Assembly (NCBI RefSeq): GCF_013201035.1
Contig: NZ_CP053707.1
Location: 1,488,001 to 1,552,000 of the forward strand
DNA: 64,000 bases
From: Arthrobacter sp. NEB 688
GTDB lineage: Bacteria; Actinomycetota; Actinomycetes; Actinomycetales; Dermatophilaceae
Reading direction: 5' to 3'
Positions 1 through 13,018 of the stretch are shown here, piece by piece (the first letter of the stretch is position 1; each line of letters starts with the position of its first letter). Position numbers and translations under genes: made by a program. The notes beneath the pieces are model-generated. The model searched no databases and was not told the DNA's origin. It saw only the letters and a program-made list of their open reading frames with translations.

Positions 1-194
1 GCGTGCCGATCAAGTACTTCCTGACCGCGATGCTCTTCATCATCTTCGACATCGAGTCGGTCTTCCTCTACCCGTTCGCCGTGGCCTTCGACCAGCTGGG
101 GCTCTTCGCCCTCGTCGAGATGGTCCTGTTCATCCTCACGGTGTTCGTCGCCTACGCCTACGTCTGGAAGCGGGGCGGTCTCGAATGGGACTGA
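1..194 (+). CDS. nuoA: NADH-quinone oxidoreductase subunit A (3' part)
   Basis: NuoA is a small membrane subunit of complex I, next to the quinone site and the first proton path. Only about the last 64 residues are in the window. The family is about 120 residues, so the first helix and its loop lie upstream of base 1. Visible are the conserved [16 protein letters not shown] and the following FLYP, then a final helix and the ending KRGGLEWD, which is typical of NuoA. It is followed after 40 bases by nuoB and heads a complete nuoA-N operon. The copy at 32798 is a distinct paralogue. Confidence 0.95.
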   Translation, partial: VPIKYFLTAMLFIIFDIESVFLYPFAVAFDQLGLFALVEMVLFILTVFVAYAYVWKRGGLEWD

Positions 195-234
195 CCACCG
201 CCCGCACCACCGTCAACACCGCCGAGGAGGCGTG

Positions 235-834
235 ATGGGACTCGAGGAGAAGCTGCCCGCAGGGTTCGTCCTGACGACGCTCGAGAACGTCGTCGGATAC
301 ATGCGCAAGGCCTCGATCTGGCCGGCGACCTTCGGGCTCGCCTGCTGCGCGATCGAGATGATGGCCGTCGGCACGCCCGACTACGACATCGCCCGCTTCG
401 GCATGGAGCGGTTCTCGGCCACGCCGCGCCAGGCCGACCTGATGATCGTCGCCGGCCGGGTCAGCCAGAAGATGGCGCCCGTCGTCCGGCAGGTCTACGA
501 CCAGATGCCCAACCCCAAGTGGGTCATCTCGATGGGCGTCTGCGCGTCCTCGGGCGGCATGTTCAACAACTACGCCATCGTCCAGGGCGTCGACCACGTC
601 ATCCCGGTCGACATCTACCTGCCGGGCTGCCCGCCGCGCCCCGAGATGCTGCTCAACGCGATCATCGAGCTCCACGAGCAGATCCAGAACAGCAAGCTCG
701 GCGTCAACCGCGTCGCCGCCGCCCGCGCCGCCGAGGAGGCCGCCCTGCGCGCCACCCCGACCTCGCTCATGGCGCCGACCCACGACCACCTCGCGCACCT
801 CGCGGCGCCGGCCGGGAAGAACCTCCTCGGATGA
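235..834 (+). CDS. nuoB: NADH-quinone oxidoreductase subunit B
   Basis: This 199-residue peripheral subunit of complex I carries the terminal iron-sulphur cluster N2, which passes electrons to menaquinone. The four N2 ligands are visible: the tandem Cys37-Cys38 in GLACCAIEM, Cys103 in GVCASSGG and Cys132 in [10 protein letters not shown] chose the ATG because GAGGAGG (224-230) lies 4 bases upstream. An in-frame GTG at 232 would sit almost on the ribosome binding site. The stop overlaps the nuoC start (ATGA). A C-terminal Ala/Arg-rich tail follows the core. Length is normal for actinobacteria. Confidence 0.97.
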   Translation: MGLEEKLPAGFVLTTLENVVGYMRKASIWPATFGLACCAIEMMAVGTPDYDIARFGMERFSATPRQADLMIVAGRVSQKMAPVVRQVYDQMPNPKWVISMGVCASSGGMFNNYAIVQGVDHVIPVDIYLPGCPPRPEMLLNAIIELHEQIQNSKLGVNRVAAARAAEEAALRATPTSLMAPTHDHLAHLAAPAGKNLLG

Positions 835-1660
835 GCGACGCCCAGGACCCCAAGCACCTCGAGAGCGGCGAGGGCGCCCCGGTGCCCGACAAGGCCCTCG
901 ACACGGCGGCCACCCGCACCGACGACGACCCGCGCTCGTCCGACACCGCGCAGCACACCGGCGGCGGTCGTGTCGTCGAGCTCGCCGGGGCCGACTCCGA
1001 GCCGGTGCAGATCGGCGAGCGGCGCGGCATGTTCGGCGCGACCCGCGGCCAGGACACGACCGGCTACGGCGGCCTCGTCACCCCGACGCTGCTGCCCGGC
1101 GCCTCGCCGCGCCCCTACGGCGGCTACTACGACGAGGTCGCCGACCTGCTCGGCACCGCCCTCGAGGCCGGCCCCGGTCTCGGTGCGGCGCTCGAGAAGG
1201 TCGTCGTCGACCGCGGCGAGATGACCGTCTTCGTGCGGCGCGAGCACCTCCTCGAGGTCGCCCGCGTCCTGCGCGACCACCCGGGCCTGCGCTTCGAGAT
1301 GTGCATGGGCGCCTCGGGAGTGCACTACCCGGGCGAGACCGGCCGCGAGCTGCACGTCGTGTACCCGCTCCTGTCGATCACGCACGGCAGCCGCCGGATC
1401 CGCCTCGAGGTCACCTGCCCCGACGCCGACGCGCACGTGCCCTCGCTCGTGAGCATCTGGCCGGGCAACGACTGGCACGAGCGCGAGACCTGGGACATGT
1501 TCGGGATCGAGTTCGACGGCCACCCCGCGCTGACCCGCATCCTCATGCCCGACGACTGGCCGGGCCACCCGCAGCGCAAGGACTACCCCCTCGGCGGCAT
1601 CCCCGTCGAGTACAAGGGCGGCACCGTCCCGCCGCCGGACCAGCGGAGGGCGTACAGCTG

Positions 1661-1661
<1 letters not shown>
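831..1661 (+). CDS. nuoC: NADH-quinone oxidoreductase subunit C
   Basis: NuoC is the 30-kDa peripheral-arm subunit of complex I that packs against NuoD. The 276-residue product ends with the family signature [18 protein letters not shown] followed by the KDYPLGG loop. The first 75 or so residues are an acidic, Ala/Asp/Glu-rich extension not needed for the fold, common in actinobacterial NuoC. The start overlaps the nuoB stop by 4 bases and the stop overlaps the nuoD start, so translation is probably coupled. A second, shorter NuoC is at 47952. Confidence 0.96.
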
Positions 1662-3039
<1,378 letters not shown>

Positions 3040-3040
<1 letters not shown>

Positions 3041-4218
3041 TGGCCGGTGACTTCGGTCTGCAGACCGCTTCCGGGCACCTCACGGTGCCCGAGGAGTCCA
3101 AGGAGCGTTACCCCGCCGACGTCGAGGCGACCTTCCGCGCCGACGCCGCGGAGGTCATCGCCCGCTACCCGCAGAAGCGCTCGGCGCTGCTGCCGCTGCT
3201 GCACCTCGTGCAGTCGGTCGACGGCTACGTCACGGGTCGGGGCATCGACCTGTGCGCGGAGCTGCTCGACCTGAGCACCGCCGAGGTCAGCGGGGTCGCG
3301 ACGTTCTACACCCAGTACAAGCGCCACCCCAACGGCGAGTACACGGTCGGCGTCTGCACCAACACGCTGTGCGCGGTCATGGGCGGCGACGAGATCTGGG
3401 ACGCCGTCTCGGAGCACCTCGGCATCGGCCACGACGAGACGACCGACGACGGCAAGATCACCCTCGAGCGCGTCGAGTGCAACGCGGCGTGCGACTACGC
3501 GCCCGTCGTCATGGCGAACTGGGAGTTCTTCGACAACCAGACGCCCGACTCCACCAAGGAGCTCGTCGACGACCTGCGCGCCGGCAAGGAGGTCCGCCCC
3601 ACCCGCGGCCCGAACCGCCTGTGCACCTTCAAGCAGGTCAGCCGCACCCTCGCGGGCTTCTCCGACGGCCTCGCCGACGAGGGCGTGGGCGCCGGCCCGG
3701 CCTCCGTCCTCGGCCTCGAGATCGCCAAGCGCAACGGCTGGACGGCTCCCGAGGGCGACGGCGCGCGCGCCGGGTCCTCGGGTGAGGCCTCCGGGTCGAC
3801 GGCCTCCGACAAGGCCGCGGGCAGCACCGAGGTCACCCCGGCCTCCGACGACGCGCAGGCCGACAAGGCCGAGCCCGCCGCCCAGCGCGACGAGACCGAC
3901 GACACCCCCGGCGAGAAGCACGAGGGCGATGCGAAGGCCGACAAGGCCTCCGACGACACCACCCCCGCGGCCGACGCGGGCCCCGCCGTCGTCTCCACCG
4001 GCGACGGCGTCCAGGGCCTCGCCCGCCAGGCCGAGGCGAAGGCCGACGCCGTCGACGTCGCCCCGGGGCAGAAGTCCGAGCCGACCGGCAAGGCCCGCCG
4101 CGCCGTCGTCTCCGCGCAGACGGCCAGCGTCCCGGCCGAGCACGACGCCTCGCCCGAGGCGACCCTCTTCGACGCCACCGGCGACGACACCGACGACAGC
4201 GACGGGAAGGGCAAGTGA
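3040..4218 (+). CDS. nuoE: NADH-quinone oxidoreductase subunit E with long tail
   Basis: NuoE is the 24-kDa subunit of the NADH-oxidising module and holds 2Fe-2S cluster N1a. Ligands are visible as Cys106 and Cys111 (VCTNTLC) and Cys147 and Cys151 (ECNAAC). The thioredoxin-like core ends near residue 235. The remaining 155 residues or so are a low-complexity tail rich in Ala, Asp, Glu, Lys and Ser with repeated ADKA-type words. The family is usually 160-240 residues, so 392 is long. The start overlaps the nuoD stop by one base and the stop overlaps the nuoF start. Confidence 0.95.
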
Positions 4219-5543
4219 TGACCGCGCTGACCCCGATCCTCAGCCGCGACTGGGACCACCCCACGTCGTGGACGCTCGCCACCTACCGCGACGGTGGTGG
4301 CTACCGCGCCCTCGACAAGGCCCTGTCGATGGAGCCCGCCGACATCCTCGCGATGGTCAAGGACTCCAGCCTCCGCGGCCGCGGCGGCGCCGGCTTCCCG
4401 ACCGGCATGAAGTGGTCCTTCATGGCCCCGCCGGACGGCGGCCCCCGCTACCTCGTCGTCAACGCCGACGAGTCCGAGCCGGGGACCTGCAAGGACACCC
4501 CGCTCATGATGGCCAACCCGCACGTGCTCATCGAGGGCATCATCATCAGCTCGATGGCCATCGGCTGCGAGCACGCCTTCATCTACCTGCGCGGCGAGGT
4601 CGTCCACGTCTACCGCCGCCTCCTGCGCGCCGTCGAGGAGGCCCGCGAGGCCGGCCTGCTCGGCGCGGACGTCAAGGGCTCCGGGCGCAGCGTCGACATC
4701 ACCGTCCACGCCGGCGCCGGCGCCTACATCTGCGGCGAGGAGACCGCGCTCCTCGACTCGCTCGAGGGTCGCCGCGGCCAGCCGCGCAGCAAGCCGCCGT
4801 TCCCGGGTGCGGCGGGCCTCTACGCCCGCCCCACGTCGGTGAACAACGTCGAGTCCATCGCGTCCGTTCCCGGGATCATCCTCGAGGGCGTCGACTGGTT
4901 CACCGGCATGGGCACCGAGAAGTCGACGGGCTTCGGCATCTTCTCGGTCTCCGGCCACGTGAAGAACCCCGGCCAGTTCGAGGCGCCCCTGGGCATCACG
5001 ATGCGCGAGCTCATCGAGCTCTGCGGCGGGATGCGCGACCCGGAGAAGAAGCTGAAGTTCTGGACCCCCGGTGGGTCCTCGACGCCGCTCTTCACCGACG
5101 AGCACCTCGACGTGCCGCTCGACTTCGAGTCGGTGGCCGCCGCCGGCTCGATGCTCGGCACCCGCGCGCTGCAGGTCTTCGACGAGACGGTGTGCGTCGT
5201 GCGCGCCGTCGACCGCTGGACCGACTTCTACAAGCACGAGTCCTGCGGCAAGTGCACCCCGTGCCGCGAGGGCACGTGGTGGCTCAAGCAGATCCTCGGC
5301 CGGCTCGAGCACGGGGAGGGCAGCGAGGAGGACCTCGACAAGCTCCTCGACATCTGCGACAACATCCTGGGCCGCAGCTTCTGTGCCCTCGGTGACGGCG
5401 CGACGAGCCCCATCACGAGCTCGATCCAGTACTTCCGTGACGAGTACGTCGCCCACCTGACCCACGGAGGCTGCCCGTTCGACCGGGCCGCCTCGACGCT
5501 GTGGGCCACGGCCGGCGGCGCGAAGGAGACCGTCTCCGCATGA
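4218..5543 (+). CDS. nuoF: NADH-quinone oxidoreductase subunit F
   Basis: NuoF binds NADH and FMN and passes electrons to 4Fe-4S cluster N3. The 441 residues contain the glycine-rich [13 protein letters not shown] (near residue 53), the FMN-site [12 protein letters not shown], and the cluster motif [15 protein letters not shown] (about residue 341) with the fourth Cys in FCALGDGA (about 389). The ATG shares one base with the nuoE TGA; a GTG one codon earlier is also possible. It ends in an ATGA overlap with nuoG. Standard length; no second copy in the window. Confidence 0.97.
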   Translation: MTALTPILSRDWDHPTSWTLATYRDGGGYRALDKALSMEPADILAMVKDSSLRGRGGAGFPTGMKWSFMAPPDGGPRYLVVNADESEPGTCKDTPLMMANPHVLIEGIIISSMAIGCEHAFIYLRGEVVHVYRRLLRAVEEAREAGLLGADVKGSGRSVDITVHAGAGAYICGEETALLDSLEGRRGQPRSKPPFPGAAGLYARPTSVNNVESIASVPGIILEGVDWFTGMGTEKSTGFGIFSVSGHVKNPGQFEAPLGITMRELIELCGGMRDPEKKLKFWTPGGSSTPLFTDEHLDVPLDFESVAAAGSMLGTRALQVFDETVCVVRAVDRWTDFYKHESCGKCTPCREGTWWLKQILGRLEHGEGSEEDLDKLLDICDNILGRSFCALGDGATSPITSSIQYFRDEYVAHLTHGGCPFDRAASTLWATAGGAKETVSA

Positions 5544-8014
5544 CTGCCACGCCCGAGACCCAGGCCCCGGTCGAGCTCGTCGCGCTGACCATCGACGACG
5601 TCGAGGTGTCGGTGCCCAAGGGCACCCTCATCATCCGCGCCGCCGAGAGCGCGGGGATCGACATCCCGCGCTTCTGCGACCACCCGGGCCTGGACCCCGT
5701 CGGCGCCTGCCGCCAGTGCCTCGTCGAGGTGTGGATGCCCGGCCGCCCCGGCCCCGACGGCACCCCCGGCGAGCCCACGCAGATGCAGGGCCCGCCCGGC
5801 CGGATGAAGCCGCAGGCCTCCTGCACGATGACCGTCGCCCCGGGCATGGTCGTCAAGACGCAGTACACGTCCGAGGGCGCCGACAAGGCGCAGAAGGGCG
5901 TCATGGAGCTGCTGCTCATCAACCACCCGCTCGACTGCCCGGTCTGCGACAAGGGCGGCGAGTGCCCCTTGCAGAACCAGGCGATGAGCAACGGCCGCAG
6001 CACCTCGCGCTTCGAGGACGTCAAGCGCACCTACCCCAAGCCGATCAACATCTCCTCGCAGGTGCTGCTCGACCGCGAGCGCTGTGTCCTGTGCGCGCGC
6101 TGCACCCGCTTCTCCGACCAGGTCGCCGGTGACCCGTTCATCGCCCTCGTCGAGCGCGGCGCGCTGCAGCAGGTCGGCATCTACGAGGAGAAGCCGTTCG
6201 AGTCCTACTTCTCCGGCAACACCGTCCAGATCTGCCCGGTCGGCGCGCTGACCGGCTCGGCCTACCGCTTCCGCAGCCGCCCGTTCGACCTCGTGTCGAC
6301 CCCGAGCGTCTGCGAGCACTGCGCGAGCGGCTGCGCCACCCGCACCGACCACCGCCGCGGCACGGTCCTGCGCCGGATGGCCACGGCCGACCCGCTGGTC
6401 AACGACGAGTGGAACTGCGACAAGGGCCGCTGGGCCTTCGCCTACGCGAGCACCGCCGACCGCCTCGAGTACCCGATGGTCCGGGGCGAGGACGGCGAGC
6501 TGCGCGTCGCGTCGTGGCGCGAGGCGCTCGAGCGCGCGGCCGAGGGGCTGCGCGGGACCAAGGCCGGCGTGCTCGTCGGCGGTCGCGTCAGCGCCGAGGA
6601 CGCCTACGCCTACGGCAAGTTCGCCCGCACGGTGCTCGGCACGAACGACGTCGACTTCCGCGCCCGCCCGCACTCGGCCGAGGAGGCGGACTTCCTCGCC
6701 TCGACCGTCGTCGGCACCGGCCCCGAGGGGGGCGCCGTCACGTACGCCGACCTCGAGCGGGCCGGCCAGGTGCTCCTCGTCGGCTTCGAGCCCGAGGACG
6801 AGTCGCCGATCGTCTTCCTGCGCCTGCGCAAGGCGTACCGCAAGCACAAGACCCGCGTCTTCGCCGTCTCCGCGGTCGCGACCCGGGGCCTGGCGAAGAT
6901 GGGCGGCACGCTCATCCCGACCGCTCCCGGCACCGAGCCCGAGGTGCTGCGCGCCCTCGGCGAGGGCTCGGGCACCGAGGTCGTCGAGGAGGCCGCCCGC
7001 GGCCTGCGCGAGGGCGGCATCGTCCTCGTCGGCGAGCGCCTCGCGATGGTCCCGGGCGCGCTGAGCGCCGCGGCGGCCCTGGCCGACTCCACGGGGGCCC
7101 GCCTCGCGTGGGTGCCGCGTCGGGCGGGGGAGCGCGGTGCGCTCGAGGCCGGCGCGCTGCCGACCCTCCTGCCCGGCGGCCGTCCGGTCGCCGACGACGC
7201 CGCCCGCTCCGAGGTCGCCGCCGCGTGGCAGGTCGCCTCGCTGCCGCAGGCCCCGGGCCGCGACACCGCGGGCATCGTCGCCGCGGCCGCGTCCGGTGAG
7301 CTCGGCGCGCTCGTCGTCGGTGGCGTCGACCCGGCCGACCTCGGCAGCGACGCCGCGGCCGCCGCGCTGGCCGCCCCGTTCGTGGTCTCCCTCGAGATCC
7401 GTCGCTCCGCGGTCACCGAGCACGCCGACGTCGTCCTGCCCGTCGCGGCGCACGCCGAGAAGGGTGGCTCGTTCGTCGACTGGGAGGGCCGGGTCCGCGC
7501 CTTCGAGGCCGCGCTCGACACCTCCTACGTCAGCGACTACCGCGCCCTCGAGATGCTCGCCGACGAGATGGGCGAGTTCCTCGGGACCCGCACGCTGCGC
7601 GAGGTGCGCTCCGAGATGCAGTCGCTCGGCCCGTGGGCCGGCGCGCGTCCGGCCGCCCCGAGCGCGGAGGCCGGCGAGGTCCCCGAGCTGACCGAGGGCA
7701 CCCTCGTCCTCGCGACGTGGCGCCACCTGCTCGACCGCGGCACCCTCCAGGACGGCGAGCCCTTCCTCGCGGGCACCGCCCCGGCGCCGGTGGCCCGCAT
7801 CTCGGCGACCACCGCGGCGGCGCTCGGCGTCGTCGACGGCGACCACCTCACCGTGCGCGCGGCGCAGACCTCGGTCACCGCGCCCGTCCTCGTGAGCGAG
7901 ATGGCGGACCACGTCGTCTGGCTCCCGACCAACTCGCAGGGCTGTGACCTGCGGGCGACCCTCGCGGGTGCACCCGGTGCGCTCGTCACCGTCTCGAAGG
8001 AGGGTGCACGATGA
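5540..8014 (+). CDS. nuoG: NADH-quinone oxidoreductase subunit G
   Basis: NuoG is the largest peripheral-arm subunit of complex I and carries several iron-sulphur clusters. In the 824 residues I see a ferredoxin-type 2Fe-2S site ([15 protein letters not shown], about residue 46), [15 protein letters not shown] (about 133), a CVLCARC site (about 182) and a CEHCASGC site (about 257). A molybdopterin-oxidoreductase-like domain follows to the end and binds no cofactor in known complex I. Overlaps of 4 bases with nuoF and nuoH fit translational coupling. Confidence 0.96.
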   Translation: MTATPETQAPVELVALTIDDVEVSVPKGTLIIRAAESAGIDIPRFCDHPGLDPVGACRQCLVEVWMPGRPGPDGTPGEPTQMQGPPGRMKPQASCTMTVAPGMVVKTQYTSEGADKAQKGVMELLLINHPLDCPVCDKGGECPLQNQAMSNGRSTSRFEDVKRTYPKPINISSQVLLDRERCVLCARCTRFSDQVAGDPFIALVERGALQQVGIYEEKPFESYFSGNTVQICPVGALTGSAYRFRSRPFDLVSTPSVCEHCASGCATRTDHRRGTVLRRMATADPLVNDEWNCDKGRWAFAYASTADRLEYPMVRGEDGELRVASWREALERAAEGLRGTKAGVLVGGRVSAEDAYAYGKFARTVLGTNDVDFRARPHSAEEADFLASTVVGTGPEGGAVTYADLERAGQVLLVGFEPEDESPIVFLRLRKAYRKHKTRVFAVSAVATRGLAKMGGTLIPTAPGTEPEVLRALGEGSGTEVVEEAARGLREGGIVLVGERLAMVPGALSAAAALADSTGARLAWVPRRAGERGALEAGALPTLLPGGRPVADDAARSEVAAAWQVASLPQAPGRDTAGIVAAAASGELGALVVGGVDPADLGSDAAAAALAAPFVVSLEIRRSAVTEHADVVLPVAAHAEKGGSFVDWEGRVRAFEAALDTSYVSDYRALEMLADEMGEFLGTRTLREVRSEMQSLGPWAGARPAAPSAEAGEVPELTEGTLVLATWRHLLDRGTLQDGEPFLAGTAPAPVARISATTAAALGVVDGDHLTVRAAQTSVTAPVLVSEMADHVVWLPTNSQGCDLRATLAGAPGALVTVSKEGAR

Positions 8015-9390
8015 GCACCGTCACCGCGCTCGCCGGGCTCGGCACGCTCGCCACGGCGGGCACCGACAACCCCGCGGCCGACTTCAGCGACACCCCGATG
8101 TGGCTCAGCCTCGTCAAGGCGCTGATCATCTTCGTCTACCTGCTCGTCTCGACGCTGCTCGTCATCTGGTTCGAGCGCCGCGTCATCGGGCGGATGCAGC
8201 AGCGCCCGGGCCCGAACCGCAACGGCCCGTTCGGTCTGCTCCAGACCCTCGCCGACGGCATGAAGTCGATGCTCAAGGAGGACGTGCGACCCAAGGCGTC
8301 CGACGCCTTCGTCTTCACCCTCGCCCCGATCATCACGGCGACGATGTGCTTCGTCTCGTTCTCGATCATGCCGCTGGCCGGCGAGGTCTCGATGTTCGGC
8401 CACACCACGCCGTTCCAGCTGACCGACACCCCCGTCGCGGTGCTCCTCGTGCTCGCCGTCGCGGGCATCGGCATCTACGGCGTCGTCCTGGCCGGCTGGT
8501 CCTCGGGCTCGCCCTACCCGCTCATGGGTGGCCTGCGCGCGTCGGCGCAGATGATCTCCTACGAGATCGCGATGGGCCTCTCGCTCGTGGCGGTCTTCCT
8601 CTACGCCGGCTCGATGTCGACCTCGCAGATCGTCGCCGCGCAGGCGCAGAACATGTGGTTCGTCATCCCGGCGTTCTTCAGCTTCTTCGTCTACGTCATC
8701 ACGATGGTCGGCGAGACCAACCGCCTGCCGTTCGACCTCGCCGAGGGCGAGGGCGAGCTGACCGGTGGTTTCCACACCGAGTACGGCTCGATGCGCTTCG
8801 CCATGTTCTTCCTCGGCGAGTACATCAACATGTTCACCGTCGCGGCCCTGGCCACGACGATGTTCCTCGGCGGCCCCCAGGCCCCTCCCGGCATCGCGGC
8901 CATCAACGGCGGCATGTTCAACGAGGGCTGGTGGGGCGTGCTCTGGTTCACCGCCAAGCTGTGGGCCTTCATGTTCGTCTTCGTCTGGCTGCGCGGCTCG
9001 CTGCCCCGCGTCCGCTACGACCAGTTCATGCGCTTCGGGTGGAAGTTCCTCATCCCGACGACGCTCGGCTGGGTCGTCCTCGTCGCGTTCTTCCGCGCCG
9101 GCCAGAACGGCTGGCTCGGCGGCAACATCGACTTCGCGGGCCGCAGCTTCCCGGCCTTCTCCCTCGCGCTCGTCGGCATCATCGCGGTCGCCGCCCTCGT
9201 CGGCGGCTGGCTGTGGGACAGCCGGGCGGAGCGCAAGGAGGCGTCGCTGCACCCGAGCGTCCCCACCGAGATCGACCCCTACGCCGGTGGGCACCCCGTC
9301 CCACCGATGCCCGGGCAGCGCCTGCGCGAGCCCTCGTTCGCGCCGGCCCTCACCGCCCGTCCCGAGACCGAGGAGGCCACTCGTGGCTGA
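8011..9390 (+). CDS. nuoH: NADH-quinone oxidoreductase subunit H
   Basis: NuoH is the membrane subunit that joins the peripheral arm to the proton pump and forms part of the quinone tunnel. The 459-residue protein has about eight to nine hydrophobic helices, the early [19 protein letters not shown] loop, KEDVRP, and the acidic [20 protein letters not shown] loop thought to couple quinone chemistry to proton movement. A hydrophilic C-terminal tail of about 60 residues follows. The ATGA overlap with nuoG fixes the start. The paralogue at 48470 has a changed acidic loop. Confidence 0.96.
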   Translation: MSTVTALAGLGTLATAGTDNPAADFSDTPMWLSLVKALIIFVYLLVSTLLVIWFERRVIGRMQQRPGPNRNGPFGLLQTLADGMKSMLKEDVRPKASDAFVFTLAPIITATMCFVSFSIMPLAGEVSMFGHTTPFQLTDTPVAVLLVLAVAGIGIYGVVLAGWSSGSPYPLMGGLRASAQMISYEIAMGLSLVAVFLYAGSMSTSQIVAAQAQNMWFVIPAFFSFFVYVITMVGETNRLPFDLAEGEGELTGGFHTEYGSMRFAMFFLGEYINMFTVAALATTMFLGGPQAPPGIAAINGGMFNEGWWGVLWFTAKLWAFMFVFVWLRGSLPRVRYDQFMRFGWKFLIPTTLGWVVLVAFFRAGQNGWLGGNIDFAGRSFPAFSLALVGIIAVAALVGGWLWDSRAERKEASLHPSVPTEIDPYAGGHPVPPMPGQRLREPSFAPALTARPETEEATRG

Positions 9391-10000
9391 CGAGCAGAAG
9401 AAGTCCGGCTTCTTCTCCGACCTGTTCGCCCCCGTCGCCGGGTTCGGCGTCACGTTCTCGACGATGTTCCGCAAGGTCATCACCGAGGAGTACCCGGAGG
9501 AGAAGCGCCCGACCCAGGCGCGCTTCCACGGGCGCCACCAGCTCAACCGCCACCCCGACGGGCTCGAGAAGTGCGTCGGCTGCGAGCTGTGCGCGTGGGC
9601 CTGCCCGGCCGACGCGATCCTCGTCGAGGGCGCGAACAACGACGACAGCGAGGGCGGCGCGGGTCGGTTCAGCCCCGGCGAGCGCTACGGCCGCGTCTAC
9701 CAGATCAACTACCTGCGCTGCATCTTCTGCGGGCTGTGCATCGAGGCGTGCCCGACGCGTGCGCTGACGATGACGAACTTCTACGAGCTCGCCGACAACA
9801 ACCGCGCGGACCTCATCTTCACCAAGGACCAGCTCCTCGCCCCGGTCCAGCCGGGCATGCTCCAGCCGCCGTTCCCGATGGCCGAGGGCATGGAGGAGCG
9901 CGACTACTACCTCGGCAAGGTCACCGAGGCGACCGACTCGCAGCGCGAGGTCGTCGCGGCCCGCGCCGGCGGCGAGCACGACGCGGAGGTGGGCTCGTGA
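9383..10000 (+). CDS. nuoI: NADH-quinone oxidoreductase subunit I
   Basis: NuoI is an 8Fe ferredoxin-like subunit carrying clusters N6a and N6b, which connect NuoG to NuoB. The two binding motifs are [12 protein letters not shown] (about residue 64) and [12 protein letters not shown] (about 113) in a 205-residue protein. The start is GTG, read from within the end of nuoH (8-base overlap), with GAGGAGG shortly before it in the nuoH coding sequence. The stop overlaps the nuoJ GTG. Length and spacing of the two motifs are normal. Confidence 0.96.
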   Translation: MADEQKKSGFFSDLFAPVAGFGVTFSTMFRKVITEEYPEEKRPTQARFHGRHQLNRHPDGLEKCVGCELCAWACPADAILVEGANNDDSEGGAGRFSPGERYGRVYQINYLRCIFCGLCIEACPTRALTMTNFYELADNNRADLIFTKDQLLAPVQPGMLQPPFPMAEGMEERDYYLGKVTEATDSQREVVAARAGGEHDAEVGS

Positions 10001-10767
10001 CCGGCACCGGTGAGGAGATCATGTTCTGGATCCTCGGGCCCCTCGCGGTGCTCGGGGCCCTGGGCCTGGTCTTCGCGAGGAAGGCCGTCCACGCCGCCCT
10101 CGGCATGGCCCTGACGATGATCATCGTCGGCGTCTTCTACATCGCGCAGGACGCCGACTTCCTCGGCGTCATCCAGATCTTCGTCTACACCGGCGCGGTG
10201 ATGATGCTCTTCCTCTTCGTGCTCATGCTCGTCGGGGTCGACTCCAGCGACAGCCTCGTCGAGACGCTGACCGGCCAGCGCTGGGCCACCGTCGTCCTCG
10301 TGCTCGGCCTCGGCGGCCTGCTCGGGTTCTCGGTCGGCCACGTGACGCTCGGCGACCCGGTCGGGGTCGCGGCGGTCAACGCCGACCAGGGCAACGTCTC
10401 GGGCGTCGCGCAGCTGATCTTCGGCCGCTACGTCTGGGTCTTCGAGATCACGAGCGCCCTGCTCATCACGGCGGCGCTCGGCGCGATGGTCCTCGCCCAC
10501 CGCGAGCGCCTCGGCAAGGGCCCGAACCAGAAGGAGTGGAGCAAGCGGCGCTTCCAGGAGGGCGAGCACCTCGCCGGCCTGCCGGCGCCCGGTGTCTACG
10601 CCCGGCACAACGCCGTCGACACCCCCGCGCTCCTGCCCGACGGCACCCCGTCGGAGCTGTCCGTCTCGCGCGTGCTCACCGCCCGCGACCAGAACCGCTC
10701 TCCCGAGGTCTACACCGAGGGCGAGCGCCAGATCGAGCGCGACGTGCGCGAAGGAGGCGAGCGATGA
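9997..10767 (+). CDS. nuoJ: NADH-quinone oxidoreductase subunit J
   Basis: NuoJ is a membrane subunit of complex I with five predicted helices, including one with a pi-bulge implicated in proton transfer ([18 protein letters not shown]). The 256-residue product has a C-terminal hydrophilic tail of about 85 residues, as in other actinobacteria. GTG at 9997 follows GGAGGT (9985-9990) with 6 bases between and overlaps the nuoI stop. An ATG at 10021 with GAGGAG before it is an alternative that would shorten the protein by eight residues. Confidence 0.95.
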   Translation: MTGTGEEIMFWILGPLAVLGALGLVFARKAVHAALGMALTMIIVGVFYIAQDADFLGVIQIFVYTGAVMMLFLFVLMLVGVDSSDSLVETLTGQRWATVVLVLGLGGLLGFSVGHVTLGDPVGVAAVNADQGNVSGVAQLIFGRYVWVFEITSALLITAALGAMVLAHRERLGKGPNQKEWSKRRFQEGEHLAGLPAPGVYARHNAVDTPALLPDGTPSELSVSRVLTARDQNRSPEVYTEGERQIERDVREGGER

Positions 10768-11063
10768 GCCTGGTCAACTACGTCTACCTGGCGACCATCC
10801 TCTTCGCCATCGGGGCGGCCACCGTCCTGACCCGGCGCAACGCGATCATCGTGTTCATGGGGGTCGAGCTGATGCTCAACGCCGCGAACCTCGTCTTCGT
10901 GACGTTCGCGCGGATGCACGGCTCGCTCGACGGCCAGGTCCTCGCCCTCTTCGTCATGGTCGTCGCGGCCGCGGAGGTCGTCGTCGGCCTCGCGATCATC
11001 ATGGCGATCTTCCGGTCCCGCCGGTCGGCCTCGGTCGACGACGCGAACCTGCTGAAGCTCTGA
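10764..11063 (+). CDS. nuoK: NADH-quinone oxidoreductase subunit K
   Basis: NuoK is a three-helix, MrpC-like proton channel subunit of 99 residues, the usual size. Its two key membrane glutamates are present: Glu35 in [12 protein letters not shown] and Glu71 in [18 protein letters not shown] (10751-10757) precedes the ATG, which also overlaps the nuoJ stop by 4 bases. nuoL follows after an 11-base gap, one of the few non-overlapping junctions in the operon. Confidence 0.96.
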   Translation: MSLVNYVYLATILFAIGAATVLTRRNAIIVFMGVELMLNAANLVFVTFARMHGSLDGQVLALFVMVVAAAEVVVGLAIIMAIFRSRRSASVDDANLLKL

Positions 11064-11074
11064 AGGAGTAGGAC

Positions 11075-13018
11075 GTGCACTCACTGATCACCGAGGGCGA
11101 CGCGATGACCGCGGCCCCCGCGACCGGCGCCGCGTCGGTCGCGTGGCTGCTCGTCGCGCTGCCCCTCCTCGGTGCGGCGATCCTCCTCCTCGGGGGACGC
11201 CGCACGAACAAGGTCGGCCCGGCGCTGGCGACCGGCCTGTCGTGGGCCAGCTTCGGCGTCGGCGTCGTCGTGCTCTTCCAGCTGCTCGGTCAGGACGCGG
11301 GGGCGCGCGCCCACCACCTGACGCTGTGGAGCTGGGTGCCGGCCGGGTCGTTCAACCTCGACCTCGGGATGCTCGTCGACCCGCTGTCGGTCGCGTTCGT
11401 CATGCTCATCACCTTCGTCGGCTCGCTCATCCACGTGTACTCGCTCGGGTACATGGAGCACGACCCCGACAAGCGGCGCTTCTTCGCCTACCTCAACCTC
11501 TTCGTCGCGGCGATGCTCGTCCTCGTCCTCGCCGACAGCTACCTGCTCCTCTTCGTCGGCTGGGAGGGCGTGGGCCTGGCCTCGTACCTGCTCATCGGCT
11601 TCTGGAACTGGAACCCGGCGTACGCCAGCGCGGCGAACAAGGCGTTCTTCGTCAACCGTGTCGGCGACCTCGGCCTGTCCATCGCGATCATGACGATGTT
11701 CATCACCTTCGGCGGCGTCGACTACGCGACGGTCAACGAGGGTGTCGCGGGCGCCAACCAGTCGACGCTCACCGCGATCGGGCTGCTCCTGCTCGTCGGG
11801 GCCTGCGGCAAGTCGGCGCAGTTCCCGCTGCAGTCCTGGCTCGGTGACGCGATGGCCGGCCCGACGCCCGTCTCCGCGCTCATCCACGCGGCGACGATGG
11901 TCACCGCCGGCGTCTACCTCGTCGTCCGCTCGCACGTCATCTTCGACGCCGCCCCGGACGCCGCCCTCGCGGTCGCCATCGTCGGTGCGATCACGCTGGT
12001 CTTCGGTGCGGTCGTCGGCTGCGCCAAGGACGACATCAAGAAGGCCCTCGCGGCCTCGACGATGAGCCAGATCGGCTACATGATGCTCGCGGCGGGCCTG
12101 GGCCCGGTCGGCTACGCCTTCGCGATCTTCCACCTGCTGACGCACGGCTTCTTCAAGGCCGGGATGTTCCTCGGCGCCGGGTCGGTCATGCACGGCATGA
12201 ACGACCAGGTGAACATGCGCCGCTTCGGCGGGCTCTCGGGCGCCATGAAGATCACCTGGGCGACCTTCGGCCTCGGCTGGCTCGCGATCCTCGGTGTCCC
12301 GCCGTTCTCGGGCTTCTGGTCCAAGGACAAGATCATCGAGGCCGCCTTCGTCGGCGAGGGCTGGCAGCCCTGGGTCCTCGGCAGCGCCGCGCTGATCGGC
12401 GCCGGGGTCACGGCCTTCTACATGTCGCGCCTGTTCTTCATGACCTTCCACGGCGAGAAGCGCTGGACCGAGGACGTGCACCCGCACGAGTCGCCCAAGA
12501 TCATGACCGTCCCGATGATGGTCCTCGCCGGCGGCTCGGCCTTCCTCGGCCTGCTCCTCGCGTGGCCGTTCGCCGAGACCGCCCCGATCGTCTCGTGGCT
12601 CGCGCCGGTCGTCGGCGAGCACGGCGAGGAGCACCCGGTCATCGCGGTGCCGGTGCTCATGGGCCTGACCCTGCTCTTCGTCGCCGTCGGGATCTTCCTC
12701 GCGTGGCGGCAGTACTGGGCCGAGGACGTGCCCGAGGTCGCCCCGCGCGGCTCCGTGCTCACCCGCGCCGCGCGCGTGGACCTCTACCAGGACGCCGTCA
12801 ACGAGGGCCTGTTCATGCGGCCGGGTGTCCACCTGACCCGCTCGCTCGTCTACGTCGACGGCAAGGGGGTCGACGGCGCCGCCGGCGGCCTCGCCGCCCT
12901 CGTCGGCGGTCTGTCCTCGAGGCTGCGTCGCCTCCAGACCGGGTACGCCCGGTCGTATGCCCTGACGATGCTCACCGGTGTCGTCGCCGTCCTCGGTGCT
13001 CTGTGGGTGATCCAGTGA
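11075..13018 (+). CDS. nuoL: NADH-quinone oxidoreductase subunit L
   Basis: NuoL is the distal antiporter-like proton pump of complex I (647 residues, about 16 helices including the lateral helix that braces the arm). The conserved Glu is seen in [15 protein letters not shown] and the channel Lys246 in [11 protein letters not shown], followed by [21 protein letters not shown] at 11075 has AAGGAG (11063-11068) six bases upstream. An ATG ten codons later is possible but has a weaker site. The end overlaps the nuoM GTG. Paralogue: 50875. Confidence 0.96.
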   Translation: MHSLITEGDAMTAAPATGAASVAWLLVALPLLGAAILLLGGRRTNKVGPALATGLSWASFGVGVVVLFQLLGQDAGARAHHLTLWSWVPAGSFNLDLGMLVDPLSVAFVMLITFVGSLIHVYSLGYMEHDPDKRRFFAYLNLFVAAMLVLVLADSYLLLFVGWEGVGLASYLLIGFWNWNPAYASAANKAFFVNRVGDLGLSIAIMTMFITFGGVDYATVNEGVAGANQSTLTAIGLLLLVGACGKSAQFPLQSWLGDAMAGPTPVSALIHAATMVTAGVYLVVRSHVIFDAAPDAALAVAIVGAITLVFGAVVGCAKDDIKKALAASTMSQIGYMMLAAGLGPVGYAFAIFHLLTHGFFKAGMFLGAGSVMHGMNDQVNMRRFGGLSGAMKITWATFGLGWLAILGVPPFSGFWSKDKIIEAAFVGEGWQPWVLGSAALIGAGVTAFYMSRLFFMTFHGEKRWTEDVHPHESPKIMTVPMMVLAGGSAFLGLLLAWPFAETAPIVSWLAPVVGEHGEEHPVIAVPVLMGLTLLFVAVGIFLAWRQYWAEDVPEVAPRGSVLTRAARVDLYQDAVNEGLFMRPGVHLTRSLVYVDGKGVDGAAGGLAALVGGLSSRLRRLQTGYARSYALTMLTGVVAVLGALWVIQ

